Positions 9,096 through 18,141 of a stretch of DNA of 64,000 bases are shown here, one piece after another (within the stretch, counting starts at the first letter, position 1; each line of letters starts with the position of its first letter). Location: NCBI GenBank assembly GCA_016212665.1, contig JACREZ010000027.1, positions 1 through 64,000 on the forward strand, read 5' to 3'. The DNA is from Ignavibacteriota bacterium. Lineage in GTDB: Bacteria; Bacteroidota; Ignavibacteria; UBA10030; SZUA-254. A program made the translations under genes and the position numbers. Under the pieces are notes generated by a model that saw only the letters and a program-made list of their open reading frames with translations, did not search any database and was not told the origin of the DNA.

Positions 9096-11621
9096 ATGAT
9101 AAAACATATATCTGTATTTTTTTCAATCCTGTTTTTAGGAGGTTTTCTCCATGCGGGAACGAAAGGAATTTTGGATGGGAAAGTAATTGATAAAGACACG
9201 GATGACCCTCTTATTGGCGTCAGCGTGTTAATCATCGGAACGAGTATCGGCGCTGCAACCGATGTCGAAGGAAGATTCATGATTAGTAATGTTGATGCCG
9301 GAACATACGATGTTCGATTTACCAGCGTTGGATACCAATCAACAGTCATGCGCGGCGTTGTTATTCGCCCTGATTTAAGGACGACCTTGACCGTTACGCT
9401 GTCACAATCTACTCTTGAACTGAAAGAGATGGAAATTACCGCCGAGCGCCCGTTAATTGAAAAAGATGTTACGAGCACGAATTTTTCCTACGGTGGTTCT
9501 CAGGTGGAAAAACTTCCCGTACGTGATGTTCAGGAATTAATGTCACTCTTTCCGAGTGTAACTGCTGAGGGGAACGTTCGCGGCGGTAAAGCGTCTGAGG
9601 TAGTTTATCTTGTTGATGGACTGCCGTTGCAAAATGTCATTTCCGGCGGGATGACTTCATCCCTTCCGAAAAGTTCTATTACGGAATTCTCTGTTCAGAC
9701 AGGAGGTTACGAAGCGGAATATGGTAATGCCCTCTCAGGAATTGTGAACATCATTACAAAGCGCGGTAACGACAGACACTCTTCCATTCTTCGAATAGAA
9801 AAAGATAACTGGCTCGCAGGTGATTGGAATTCTCAACACAACAAAACAACAGAAGCCGAACTGACGTTATCCGGTCCGATTGTTCGCGAGCAATTGCATT
9901 ATTTTAGTGCGAACACATATCACACGGATGATACACGATGGTGGCAGGACTTCACAAAGTTTTTTGATTCGCCCATTACAAATGATTTCAGTGGGATGAC
10001 GAAATTGGATTATGGCATCACTTCGAAAATGAGATTGTCTGCCCAAACAATTTACTCATTCAGAAAATGGAAAGATTATGAATTTAGTTGGAGGTTTAAC
10101 CTTGATGGTTTACCGGGACGGAGTCGAACATCTGACCGAACTTCAATACTGTTCTCACACACGCTTTCTGACGATGTACATTATTCACTGAATTTGAGTT
10201 ACTCGTATTTATTTAACAGCATAGGCGATGGAGACAAAAATTCTCTTGACCTGACGCCGTATAATTATGATTTCTTTCTACAATATGTTGTGAGTGGAAA
10301 CAGAGCGTGGTGGGCTGAGACGAAACAAAATATTATGACTGCGAAGGGCGACTTGGTAATTCAACCGAATCCACTCAACTTGCTGAAGTTCGGGTTTGAA
10401 ATCAACCAGTATGATATTTTTTCCGACCTCGTAAAGTACGAACCTCAGCGAACATATTTCGGGAAAATTTTAGTTGATGAGCCGTTGTTGAATTTTAGTA
10501 CAAGTTATCAATATTATCCTCGTTCGGGTGCAATTTATTTGCAGGATAAGTTACAGGTTGAAGCAGACGGAGCGACAGTGAATCTTGGTTTCCGATGGGA
10601 TTTTCTTGACCCTTCGAGCGAACGGCCGGTTGTTGAAAATGTTCTTGTTGATTCGGCAAACGGTCAATATCAAACACAACTCACCAAGTTTGTGAAGGCA
10701 TCAATGAAGCAACAACTTTCACCGCGTATGGGGTTGTCGTTTCCTCTGACATGGAATGTTTTGGTGGTGATGAATTACGGACACTATTTTCAATTTCCCT
10801 TGTTTGATTATTTGTATTCGGGAATTAATCCATCGCAGCTGCGGAGTGGCGTTAACGTACTTGTGGGAAATCCTGATTTGAAACCCGAACGCACACATGC
10901 CTGGGAAATCGGATTCAAGTATGGGTTTGATGAGAAAGACATGGTCAGTCTTACGTATTTCAAAAAAGAATTTATTGACCAGATAGATTCAAAAACGTTC
11001 CTGGCATCGAAAGCACGTTCTGCCGGTGACTATGGTTTTGCTGAGTACGTGAACAATGCATTTGCGAATGCTGAAGGAATCGAAGTGGTTTTTATGCGCC
11101 ATCGAAGTGAAGATATTGCCGGTTCAATCGGGTACACGCTTATGCGAACGGAAGGCGTAAGCGATTATGTTGACCAAGGTATCAATTTGCATCAGTGGGG
11201 ATTTCCGGTCGCGAACACTCCGTACCCGTTAAGTTGGGACCAGACTCACTCATTAAAAATTGAATTGGATTTGAATTTACCGTTCGATATTTCCGGGAAC
11301 ATCATGTGGTCGTACAGTACGGGTAAGCCCTACACATATTTCCCGACCCGCGATGGTTTTACAGCGCTTGATACAACAAGAGTGTTCATTCCGAACAACG
11401 AACGTCTTCCATCCAGTAGTACACTGAACATGAAATTCTCGAAACGACTTCTCCTTACTCCGGGAACTGCTCTGATGTTTTATGGAAGCGTCAATAATTT
11501 ATTCAATTCGTTCAATGCTCGATGGGCTGATGCCAATGGCAAAATCGGAGGACAATTAGCCGATCCTTCAGCGTACTATGAATTACGAAGGGTTGCATTT
11601 GGCATTAAGTACGAAATGTAA
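9096..11621 (+). CDS. TonB-dependent receptor with carboxypeptidase-regulatory-like N-terminal domain
   Basis: An outer-membrane active transporter of 841 aa. It has signal peptide 1-21 (FLGGFLHAG), a CarboxypepD-regulatory/CNA-B-like domain at about 25-115 (GKVIDKDTDDPLIGVSVLI, typical of SusC-like receptors), a plug at about 120-230 (VVYLVDGLPLQN, YGNALSGIVNIITKRG) and a 22-strand-type barrel to the end. The substrate cannot be read from sequence. No SusD partner is adjacent; the neighbours are a glycosyltransferase and a lipoprotein. It starts 1 nt after lysS, an unusual partner for an envelope receptor. Confidence 0.9.
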   Translation: MIKHISVFFSILFLGGFLHAGTKGILDGKVIDKDTDDPLIGVSVLIIGTSIGAATDVEGRFMISNVDAGTYDVRFTSVGYQSTVMRGVVIRPDLRTTLTVTLSQSTLELKEMEITAERPLIEKDVTSTNFSYGGSQVEKLPVRDVQELMSLFPSVTAEGNVRGGKASEVVYLVDGLPLQNVISGGMTSSLPKSSITEFSVQTGGYEAEYGNALSGIVNIITKRGNDRHSSILRIEKDNWLAGDWNSQHNKTTEAELTLSGPIVREQLHYFSANTYHTDDTRWWQDFTKFFDSPITNDFSGMTKLDYGITSKMRLSAQTIYSFRKWKDYEFSWRFNLDGLPGRSRTSDRTSILFSHTLSDDVHYSLNLSYSYLFNSIGDGDKNSLDLTPYNYDFFLQYVVSGNRAWWAETKQNIMTAKGDLVIQPNPLNLLKFGFEINQYDIFSDLVKYEPQRTYFGKILVDEPLLNFSTSYQYYPRSGAIYLQDKLQVEADGATVNLGFRWDFLDPSSERPVVENVLVDSANGQYQTQLTKFVKASMKQQLSPRMGLSFPLTWNVLVVMNYGHYFQFPLFDYLYSGINPSQLRSGVNVLVGNPDLKPERTHAWEIGFKYGFDEKDMVSLTYFKKEFIDQIDSKTFLASKARSAGDYGFAEYVNNAFANAEGIEVVFMRHRSEDIAGSIGYTLMRTEGVSDYVDQGINLHQWGFPVANTPYPLSWDQTHSLKIELDLNLPFDISGNIMWSYSTGKPYTYFPTRDGFTALDTTRVFIPNNERLPSSSTLNMKFSKRLLLTPGTALMFYGSVNNLFNSFNARWADANGKIGGQLADPSAYYELRRVAFGIKYEM

Positions 11622-11634
11622 TCAGAGAATAGTG

Positions 11635-12366
11635 ATGAAGCCGAGAATCAGTATTATCATCCCAACATTAAGTGAAGAAAGAGTTTTGGAGAAGACACTT
11701 TCTCAATTCACTCCACAATTACGAGAGCGTTTTCAACTTGAAATTATTGTGAGTGATGGCGGTAGTACAGACAGGACTCTTGAAATCGCTCATCAAAACG
11801 CTGATAAGGTTATTGACTCGAACGAGGTAACACCTCAGACGATTGCTATGGGGCGAAATCTCGGTGCTACAATTTCAGAAGGGGATATTCTCATGTTCAT
11901 TGATGCTGATGTAATGATTGAAAACATCGAACATTTTTTTCAAACTCTCCATCAAACGCTCGAAAAACGAAATGCAATTGCTGTAACATGTAATGTTCGG
12001 GTGTATCATCAGGAAGAAACACTGGTCGATAAAGTATTTCATCAATTCTACAACAAATATTTTTATCTGCTGAATATTATTGGAATCGGAATGGGGAGAG
12101 GAGAGTGTCAAATCATAAAAAAAATTTATTTTGAACGCGTGGGCGGATTTAATGAACAAATGGTTGCCGGAGAAGATTTCGATATCTTTACTCGTTTGAA
12201 AAAATTCGGTAACGTTATTTTTGAACACGCTCTTACGGTTCGAGAGTCACCGAGAAGGTATCGGAAATTCGGTTACCTTTACATCAGTGGCTTGTGGTTT
12301 CTCAATGCGATGAGTGTGATGATATTTAGAAAATCTGCTGTCACACAATGGAAAGTAGTTCGATAG
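11635..12366 (+). CDS. Glycosyltransferase family 2
   Basis: A GT-A fold glycosyltransferase of 243 aa that moves a sugar from a nucleotide or lipid donor. The N-terminus ISIIIPTLSEERVLEKTL is the GT2 nucleotide-binding strand. FIDADV carries the metal-binding DxD-like motif, and GEDFDIFTRLKKFG has the ED acceptor motif. A C-terminal hydrophobic segment (YISGLWFLNAMSVMIF) may hold it to the membrane. I chose ATG 11635 because the in-frame ATG at 11578 lies within the TonB receptor gene and would add 19 residues ahead of the conserved first strand. It overlaps or abuts the lipoprotein gene. Confidence 0.85.
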   Translation: MKPRISIIIPTLSEERVLEKTLSQFTPQLRERFQLEIIVSDGGSTDRTLEIAHQNADKVIDSNEVTPQTIAMGRNLGATISEGDILMFIDADVMIENIEHFFQTLHQTLEKRNAIAVTCNVRVYHQEETLVDKVFHQFYNKYFYLLNIIGIGMGRGECQIIKKIYFERVGGFNEQMVAGEDFDIFTRLKKFGNVIFEHALTVRESPRRYRKFGYLYISGLWFLNAMSVMIFRKSAVTQWKVVR

Positions 12367-12377
12367 AAGAAATGACT

Positions 12378-13016
12378 ATGATGAATTTTCAACACTCAAC
12401 AACAACTCCTTTGCGTAGTGTTTTTCTTTTCTTTCTTTTCGTAGGAATGTTTTCACTCTCCTGTAAGGAAGAATTACCTGTGTATGTTCCACCGGAAAAA
12501 GTACTTTCAGTAAAGGTTGAACTTGTTGAACAACTTGCAGATAGAATTGCACCGCCGGGTGCACAGATGATTCGGATTAAACTTGTCGGTGAAAATATTT
12601 ATGATGAAGTATTTTTCGATACTGTAAATATTCGCGGGACGATGAAAATCTCATGGCTTCGTAATCCAGGGCGGGAGCGGACGATTGAGTTTGGCGAGCG
12701 AGATTTTTTGAATCAAGATCTTATTTCAAACAAAAAAATGATGCTACTCCCCGGTCAACAGATTGGGTTTCAATTCTACTGGAATCTGAAAGGGGATGAT
12801 AGCGTTTATTTTCCGAGAGAGATGAATTATGTCTATGCGTTTCGACGTGAATGTGCAAGACATCTCGGATATCAAGTTATCTGTTCAGACCCGGAAGAAA
12901 TGATCGTTCAAGGTGAATTGTCAGTCTTTAAAAATCTCGAGGTAATTTCTGTGTCACCATTTCTCTTTACAGTTATCGGAAAAGCAATGGTCTACCCAAA
13001 TGGTGGATTGCCCTGA
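12378..13016 (+). CDS. Putative lipoprotein of unknown function
   Basis: About 212 aa. The N-terminus has a hydrophobic stretch (SVFLFFLFVGMFSLSC) ending in a lipobox cysteine, so it should be a lipidated envelope protein. The rest looks like beta-rich soluble sequence and I recognise no family. In-frame ATGs occur at 12348, 12372, 12378 and 12381. I favour 12378 or 12381 because AGAAG lies just upstream and the lipoprotein signal then has a normal length. It follows the glycosyltransferase without a gap and is probably in the same transcript. A promoter-like sequence for the next gene follows its stop. Confidence 0.7.
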   Translation: MMNFQHSTTTPLRSVFLFFLFVGMFSLSCKEELPVYVPPEKVLSVKVELVEQLADRIAPPGAQMIRIKLVGENIYDEVFFDTVNIRGTMKISWLRNPGRERTIEFGERDFLNQDLISNKKMMLLPGQQIGFQFYWNLKGDDSVYFPREMNYVYAFRRECARHLGYQVICSDPEEMIVQGELSVFKNLEVISVSPFLFTVIGKAMVYPNGGLP

Positions 13017-13073
13017 TTTAAGGTTGAATAAACTCAAATTAGACAATTGTCATTTTGGCTGTGACTTCTTCAT

Positions 13074-13102
13074 TTGCCTTTCAAACGATTTTTAGATATA
13101 CT
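13074..13102 (+). promoter_or_regulatory. Predicted promoter of the S41 peptidase operon
   Basis: TTGCCT at 13074-13079 and TATACT at 13097-13102 are separated by 17 nt, which equals TTG-N20-TA. It lies 23 nt before the ATG at 13126. Confidence 0.5.
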
Positions 13103-13125
13103 CACATAGAATTTTTTAAAATATC

Positions 13126-14727
13126 ATGAAAAAACGGTTTTCTTTCTCAATTACAGCCATATTGTGCATTCTTGCTCTTCTTTTAGGAATGCAACTCGAT
13201 AGCCTGATTTCGGGCGATAATCTTTTCGAGCAGCTGAATAAATTTAAAGAAGTACTAAGCATTACTGAAAAATTTTATGTTGAAGATGTTGATACTCCGA
13301 AATTAGTTGAATCGGCTATCAACGGTGTACTGGGAGAACTTGACCCACATTCCATTTATATTCCACCTAAGCAATTAGAACGCGTTACAGAAGATTTTCA
13401 AGGCGCGTTTGAAGGTATCGGAGTAGAGTTTGATATCATCAATGATACGTTGCTTGTTGTTTCGCCTATTCCGGGCGGACCGAGTGAAGCGTTAGGAATA
13501 ATGGCGGGTGATAAAATTGTCAAAATCAATGACTCAAGTTCAGTAGGAATAACACGAGAGAATGTTCCTAAAAAGCTACGCGGTCCGAAAGGAACTCATG
13601 TCAAAGTTTCCATAGTCCGAGCTGACGAAAAAGGGTTGATAGAATTCGATATTACACGTGACAAAATTCCGCTTTATAGTGTTGATGTTTCTTTTATGGT
13701 TGATGAAACAATCGGGTATATCCGTGTCAATCGTTTTTCAGCAACAACGCACGATGAATTTGTCAAGGCAGTTGATAAGTTACGCAGTAAGGGGATGAAA
13801 AAATTGATGCTTGATTTGCGTGATAACGGCGGTGGGTATCTTGAACAAGCGTTCAAAATGGCAAATGAATTATTACCCGGTAACAAGAAAATCGTTTATA
13901 CAAAAGGACGGATTGAAAGATTCAATGAGGATTATTCAAGCGACGGAAGCGGAAAGATTACCGATGTTTCGCTCATCGTTCTTGTCAATCGCGGTTCTGC
14001 ATCTGCAAGCGAAATTGTTTCAGGCGCAATGCAAGATTGGGACAGAGGATTAATTGTCGGTGAGACGACCTTCGGAAAAGGATTAGTCCAGCGTCAATTT
14101 GATTTACCTGACAAATCAGCGTTCCGTTTAACGATTGCAAAATACTATACGCCTTCAGGAAGACTGATTCAACGACCATACGATAACAAAGATAGAACTG
14201 CTTATCGTCATGCCGACATTGAAGAAGTAGAAGGGGAAAATGTAGAACATTCGGTTGAAAATGATTCGTCACGACCTGAATTCAAAACGTCGGGTGGAAG
14301 GACAGTGTTGGGTGGTGGTGGAATTACTCCTGACTATATAATTAAATCCGGGAAATTGACTAACTACACAGCAGAACTTCGCCGTAAAGTAATATTCCTT
14401 GATTACGGAACGAAGTACATGGAGAGAAACGGTAAAAAAATCCGTGATGAATTTGAATCTGATTTTTCAAAGTTTATGAAAGATTTCAAGGTAACGGATG
14501 AAATGGTTTCTGAGTGTATTGAAATTGCTACGAAGAAAGATATCAAGAAAAATGAAGAAGAATTTGTAACCGACACCGGGTTTATCAAGGCGTATATCAA
14601 GGCGCAAATTGCCCGAAACATCTGGGGTAATGAAGGCTCCTATCCTGTAATCCTTGCTGAAGATAGACAATTTCAAAAGGCATTGACGTTGTTTCCTGAA
14701 GCAGAAAAAATTGCAGGATTGCATTAA
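13126..14727 (+). CDS. S41 family C-terminal processing peptidase (CtpA/Prc type)
   Basis: A periplasmic, membrane-tethered serine protease of 533 aa that cleaves proteins near their C-termini. It has an N-terminal membrane anchor at about 5-25, a PDZ domain at about 90-175 (GIGVEFDIINDTLLVVSPI, GDKIVKINDSS), and an S41 core with the catalytic Ser in NRGSASASEIVSGAM and the general-base Lys in FGKGLVQRQF. A helical C-terminal region of about 120 aa resembles the tail of other Bacteroidota homologues. It heads a close-packed group with the DUF3108, carbonic anhydrase-like and MBL genes. Confidence 0.92.
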   Translation: MKKRFSFSITAILCILALLLGMQLDSLISGDNLFEQLNKFKEVLSITEKFYVEDVDTPKLVESAINGVLGELDPHSIYIPPKQLERVTEDFQGAFEGIGVEFDIINDTLLVVSPIPGGPSEALGIMAGDKIVKINDSSSVGITRENVPKKLRGPKGTHVKVSIVRADEKGLIEFDITRDKIPLYSVDVSFMVDETIGYIRVNRFSATTHDEFVKAVDKLRSKGMKKLMLDLRDNGGGYLEQAFKMANELLPGNKKIVYTKGRIERFNEDYSSDGSGKITDVSLIVLVNRGSASASEIVSGAMQDWDRGLIVGETTFGKGLVQRQFDLPDKSAFRLTIAKYYTPSGRLIQRPYDNKDRTAYRHADIEEVEGENVEHSVENDSSRPEFKTSGGRTVLGGGGITPDYIIKSGKLTNYTAELRRKVIFLDYGTKYMERNGKKIRDEFESDFSKFMKDFKVTDEMVSECIEIATKKDIKKNEEEFVTDTGFIKAYIKAQIARNIWGNEGSYPVILAEDRQFQKALTLFPEAEKIAGLH

Positions 14728-14744
14728 GTGTTAGTTTGAGAACT

Positions 14745-15590
14745 ATGAAGAATATTACTCGTCAGAGTATAAATATATTTTTGATGATGCTGGTATTGCT
14801 GGCATCGAATCTCAATGCCGGAAATACAAAAAGTATTGAGTATAAGAGAACATGGGAATCGAGCGACTCATTACTGTTTCAGATCGGTGAGGAATTGACA
14901 TACAACGTCAGTTACGCATTTCTTGACATCGGTCAGGTACGGATAAAGATTGTTGATAAATTTCAAGAAAACGGAAAAACTCTTTATAGCGCTATTGCAT
15001 ATATTGATTCTTACAAAGGCGTGCCATTTGTAGATTTGCATACAATTTATGAGACAAAAATAAGTCCTCCGCTTTGTTCGGATTGGTTTCGTGCGCGTAC
15101 GAAAGATGAAAAAAAATGGTGGCACATTACGTACGAAATGGATTATGAAAAACATTCCATGGATATAACGCAAGGAGAGTTCGGGACAGAATCAATTCAC
15201 AAACAGCAAACAGTTCCGTTAGATACTTTTTTTCAAGACGGATTATCATTGTTTTTCTTTGCCCGCTCGCATGTGAGGTATCAGCATAAGGTGACAGTTC
15301 CGACCATAATTCAGGAACAGAAGGTTAGTACATTCTTAAATTTTATGAATGAACGGACAACAGAGGAAATTGATGCTGTAGATTACCCTGTTGATGTTGT
15401 TCGTTTTGATGGTCGAGCAGATTTTGTCGGAATTTTCGGAATGACCGGAGATTTTGAAGGATGGTTTAGTAATGATGAGGCACGTGTCCCGATTTTGGCG
15501 AAGATGAAAGTCTTGATTGGAAACGTTCGTATTGAGTTGATGAAATGGAAACGCGCTGGTTGGAATCCGCCGCGCGGCGAGGATGATTGA
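14745..15590 (+). CDS. DUF3108 domain periplasmic protein
   Basis: About 281 aa with signal peptide 1-24 (LMMLVLLASNLNAG). The body matches the DUF3108 pattern of FCB bacteria (FQIGEELTYNVSYAFLDIGQVRIKI, YLDVVR-like strands, GMTGDFEGWFSNDEARVPI). Its role is unknown; it is probably a soluble periplasmic beta-barrel-like protein. ATG 14745 is preferred over an in-frame TTG at 14736. It starts 17 nt after the peptidase gene and overlaps the next gene by 4 nt (ATGA), which implies translational coupling. Confidence 0.85.
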   Translation: MKNITRQSINIFLMMLVLLASNLNAGNTKSIEYKRTWESSDSLLFQIGEELTYNVSYAFLDIGQVRIKIVDKFQENGKTLYSAIAYIDSYKGVPFVDLHTIYETKISPPLCSDWFRARTKDEKKWWHITYEMDYEKHSMDITQGEFGTESIHKQQTVPLDTFFQDGLSLFFFARSHVRYQHKVTVPTIIQEQKVSTFLNFMNERTTEEIDAVDYPVDVVRFDGRADFVGIFGMTGDFEGWFSNDEARVPILAKMKVLIGNVRIELMKWKRAGWNPPRGEDD

Positions 15591-16102
15591 TGATTCACTC
15601 GTTCAAAGGGATAACACCAAAAATTCATCCGAGCGTGTTTCTTGTTGAGAGCGCGGAAATTATTGGTGATGTAGAAATTGGAAAAGAAAGCAGTGTCTGG
15701 TTCAATGCAGTCATTCGCGGAGATGTGAATTATATTCGCATCGGTGAAAACACAAATATTCAGGATGGATGTATTTTGCATGTACGGCATGAAACATACC
15801 CGCTCATTCTCGGCTCACATATTACGGTCGGTCATGGCGCGATTCTTCATGCTTGTACGATTCAGGATACATGTCTCATCGGTATGGGCGCTATCGTAAT
15901 GGATAACGCACTCGTTGAATCGTATTCACTCATTGCCGCAGGAACAGTTGTTATGGAAAACATGAAAGTCCCATCCGGTGTTCTTGTTGCCGGAGTTCCT
16001 GGAAAAATTGTTCGCCGCTTACGAGACGATGAACGGAAGATGATTGAAGATTCTGCGTCGAACTATAAAGAATATGTAAAACAATATCGTCAACAAACCT
16101 AA
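15587..16102 (+). CDS. Gamma-carbonic anhydrase family protein
   Basis: A left-handed beta-helix (hexapeptide repeat) protein of 171 aa from the gamma-class carbonic anhydrase/YrdA/PaaY group. Metal-binding histidines are visible in CILHVRH and VGHGAILHAC. GMGAIVMDNALV and GVPGKIVRRL are typical C-terminal elements. Activity as a carbonic anhydrase is possible but is not assured in this family. Its start overlaps the stop of the DUF3108 gene (ATGA). Confidence 0.9.
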   Translation: MMIHSFKGITPKIHPSVFLVESAEIIGDVEIGKESSVWFNAVIRGDVNYIRIGENTNIQDGCILHVRHETYPLILGSHITVGHGAILHACTIQDTCLIGMGAIVMDNALVESYSLIAAGTVVMENMKVPSGVLVAGVPGKIVRRLRDDERKMIEDSASNYKEYVKQYRQQT

Positions 16103-16112
16103 CGGTGATATT

Positions 16113-17009
16113 ATGCGCCTAAAATTTTGGGGAACTCGCGGTTCAATTCCTACGCCCGGAAAACATACGGTTCGTTACGGGGGAAATACTCCTTGTATCG
16201 AACTACGGCTCAATGATGATAAACTCATCATTCTTGATGGCGGAACAGGCATCAGAAATCTCGGTGACAAATTGATGGAAAAAGGTGAATCCATCAACGC
16301 GTACATTTTCGTTTCGCATCCACATTGGGATCACATTCAAGGATTTCCGTTTTTCAAACCGGCGTTTGTTTCCGGAAATTATTTCACCATCGTTGGGGGT
16401 GAAAACAACAAAGTCACACTCCAAAAAATGATTGCTGACCAGATGAACAGTGTTTACTTTCCAATTCAATTAAATGAATTGAAAGCAACATTCAGTTTTC
16501 GTAAGGTTGTGGAGGAAGAGTTTGAAGTGTTCGGCGCGAAGGTTCAAACCTGTTATGTGAATCATCCTACGTTTGCAATGGGATATCGTATAACGCAAAA
16601 CGGAAAATCTATCGTGTATATCAGTGATAATGAACCGTACGATAAGAGAGTTGCCCACGACTTGAAAAAAGTTGAGAAAGCCATCATCGAAAAATATTCG
16701 CGAAACCCAAGCAATCCAAACAAGGTCATTTTTGATTTTGTCAAAAATGCCGATGTTCTAATTCATGATGCAACATACACCCCGGAAGAATATGTTGACC
16801 GCGTTGGATGGGGTCATTCTCATTATCTCTTTACATTGAATGTAGCGGCAGAAGGAAATGTGAAGCGACTCATTCTCTTTCACCACGACCCGTCACACAG
16901 CGATGAACGAGTAGATGATATTTTGAAAAAATGTGAAAAAGAAATTGCAAACCGTCACTACAATTTTGATTGTCTTGCCGCCTCTGAAGGTCTGGAAATT
17001 GAAGTATAA
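16113..17009 (+). CDS. MBL-fold metallo-hydrolase
   Basis: A metallo-beta-lactamase-fold hydrolase of 298 aa. The signature HPHWDHIQG binds the zinc pair. Further ligand candidates are in HPTFAMG, ISDNEP, IHDATYTPEEY and GHSHYLF, followed by LFHHDPSHSD. The arrangement resembles the Lactamase_B_2/phosphodiesterase-like group often found beside two-component regulators, but its substrate is unknown. It lies 10 nt after the carbonic anhydrase-like gene and closes this operon. Confidence 0.88.
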   Translation: MRLKFWGTRGSIPTPGKHTVRYGGNTPCIELRLNDDKLIILDGGTGIRNLGDKLMEKGESINAYIFVSHPHWDHIQGFPFFKPAFVSGNYFTIVGGENNKVTLQKMIADQMNSVYFPIQLNELKATFSFRKVVEEEFEVFGAKVQTCYVNHPTFAMGYRITQNGKSIVYISDNEPYDKRVAHDLKKVEKAIIEKYSRNPSNPNKVIFDFVKNADVLIHDATYTPEEYVDRVGWGHSHYLFTLNVAAEGNVKRLILFHHDPSHSDERVDDILKKCEKEIANRHYNFDCLAASEGLEIEV

Positions 17010-17054
17010 TCGTACACGGACTAATTATTTTTACATCTTTTTTATATAAAAGAC

Positions 17055-17085
17055 TTGAAAACATCCTTGTAAGGTGTTATATTTG
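17055..17085 (+). promoter_or_regulatory. Bacteroidota-type promoter
   Basis: TTG at 17055-17057, a 20-nt spacer, then TATATTTG at 17078-17085. This is a full TAnnTTTG match with the same spacing as the lysS and M23 promoters. A transcript from here meets a terminator at 17175-17214 before reaching the gene at 17240. Confidence 0.7.
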
Positions 17086-17174
17086 CACAAAAGTATTAGG
17101 ATAAAAAGTGAGTGACTGAATTTTTAACAAATGTGCTGAAATCAAACAGAATTACAATAACAATTATTATTAAC

Positions 17175-17214
17175 CCCGATAGTCTGACCTGTCAAGGCTA
17201 CTGTCGGGTTTTTT
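17175..17214 (+). terminator. Terminator-like hairpin inside the leader of the 17240 gene
   Basis: CCCGATAG (17175-17182) pairs with CTGTCGGG (17201-17208), with one G-T wobble, and is followed by TTTTTT. The start codon at 17240 comes only 26 nt later. It therefore either ends a short RNA of about 120 nt or attenuates the downstream operon. Confidence 0.75.
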
Positions 17215-17239
17215 CGTCTTAGCAATTGGTTTAAAAACA

Positions 17240-17710
17240 ATGGCATTTGAATTTAAAAAATCTGATTTTAAAAAACTGGCAAAAGCATTAGGAGTCCCGG
17301 CGAAACAAATGGGAAACAATATTCGTTTTGTTGTGAAACCGAATGACCCTTCGCGGAAACTTGCTCTTGAAATATATCCAAATATTTCCATCGGAAGTTC
17401 TATCGGAAACTTAATTTCCGTATATACGCCGACGGCACATCTGCAACTTCATTTTTGTTCTGGGTTTGTCATTAGTGAATTGTTGAATGAAGTCACGTTC
17501 ATCGGTGAGCAAGATGGAAAAATGTCGGGATTGATTATTGAGAAGGAAGGCGGTTGCTCGCTTTATGCAAATGTTGACCGGACGATCCTTTCGGGTGACT
17601 TTACCAAGTTAGGACCACAGGTGATGCTATCGGGAATTGCTCTTTCGCTTACCGAGCCGTTGTTCGAGGAAAAAAAAACTTCAAAAAAGAAAATCAAAAG
17701 GAACAAATAG
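17240..17710 (+). CDS. Hypothetical protein
   Basis: A soluble protein of 156 aa that I do not recognise. There is no signal peptide or membrane segment. The N-terminus is Lys-rich and helix-like (FKKSDFKKLAKALGV), the centre is beta-rich (VYTPTAHLQLHFCSGFVISELL), and the C-terminus is a basic tail (KKTSKKKIKRNK). It sits 14 nt upstream of ybeY, so it may be expressed with an rRNA-maturation and DNA-topology operon. The basic tail could bind nucleic acid, which is only an inference. Confidence 0.7.
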   Translation: MAFEFKKSDFKKLAKALGVPAKQMGNNIRFVVKPNDPSRKLALEIYPNISIGSSIGNLISVYTPTAHLQLHFCSGFVISELLNEVTFIGEQDGKMSGLIIEKEGGCSLYANVDRTILSGDFTKLGPQVMLSGIALSLTEPLFEEKKTSKKKIKRNK

Positions 17711-17724
17711 TAACCGTCTTTTCA

Positions 17725-18141
17725 ATGCAGAAACAATTTGATATTAGTACTCAGGAAACCATTAAATTAGTTCAAACTGTTTTATCCGGTGAAGCAAATC
17801 GAAATGCAGAAGTTAATGTTGTTTTTATAGACGATAACGTGATGACGAAATTAAATACAGAATATTTACAGCATCACTATACAACCGATGTTTTAAGTTT
17901 TTGTTTGTCAGACAAACAAGAAACGAAACTTGAAGGGGAGGTTTATGTAAATGTTATACAGGCAAAAAGACAAGCGAAGGAGTACGGGGTCTCGCTCATC
18001 AATGAACTTGGGAGATTGGTAATTCACGGGACCTTGCACTTACTTGGATATGAAGATGACACTCCGAAGAAAAAACTTCGTATGAACAAAAGAGAAGAGT
18101 ATTATTTAGGGAATTCAGGATTGGAATATTTCCATGCATGA
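17725..18141 (+). CDS. ybeY: Endoribonuclease YbeY, 16S rRNA maturation
   Basis: A single-domain metal-dependent RNase of 138 aa that acts in 16S rRNA 3' maturation and ribosome quality control. The zinc motif is VIHGTLHLLGYEDD. The first two histidines are present. The third His of the proteobacterial HGxLHLLGYDH motif is replaced by an acidic stretch, as I recall is usual in Bacteroidota. TTDVLSFCLSD and the tail NKREEYYL fit the family. It overlaps the DUF494 gene by 8 nt. Confidence 0.93.
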   Translation: MQKQFDISTQETIKLVQTVLSGEANRNAEVNVVFIDDNVMTKLNTEYLQHHYTTDVLSFCLSDKQETKLEGEVYVNVIQAKRQAKEYGVSLINELGRLVIHGTLHLLGYEDDTPKKKLRMNKREEYYLGNSGLEYFHA

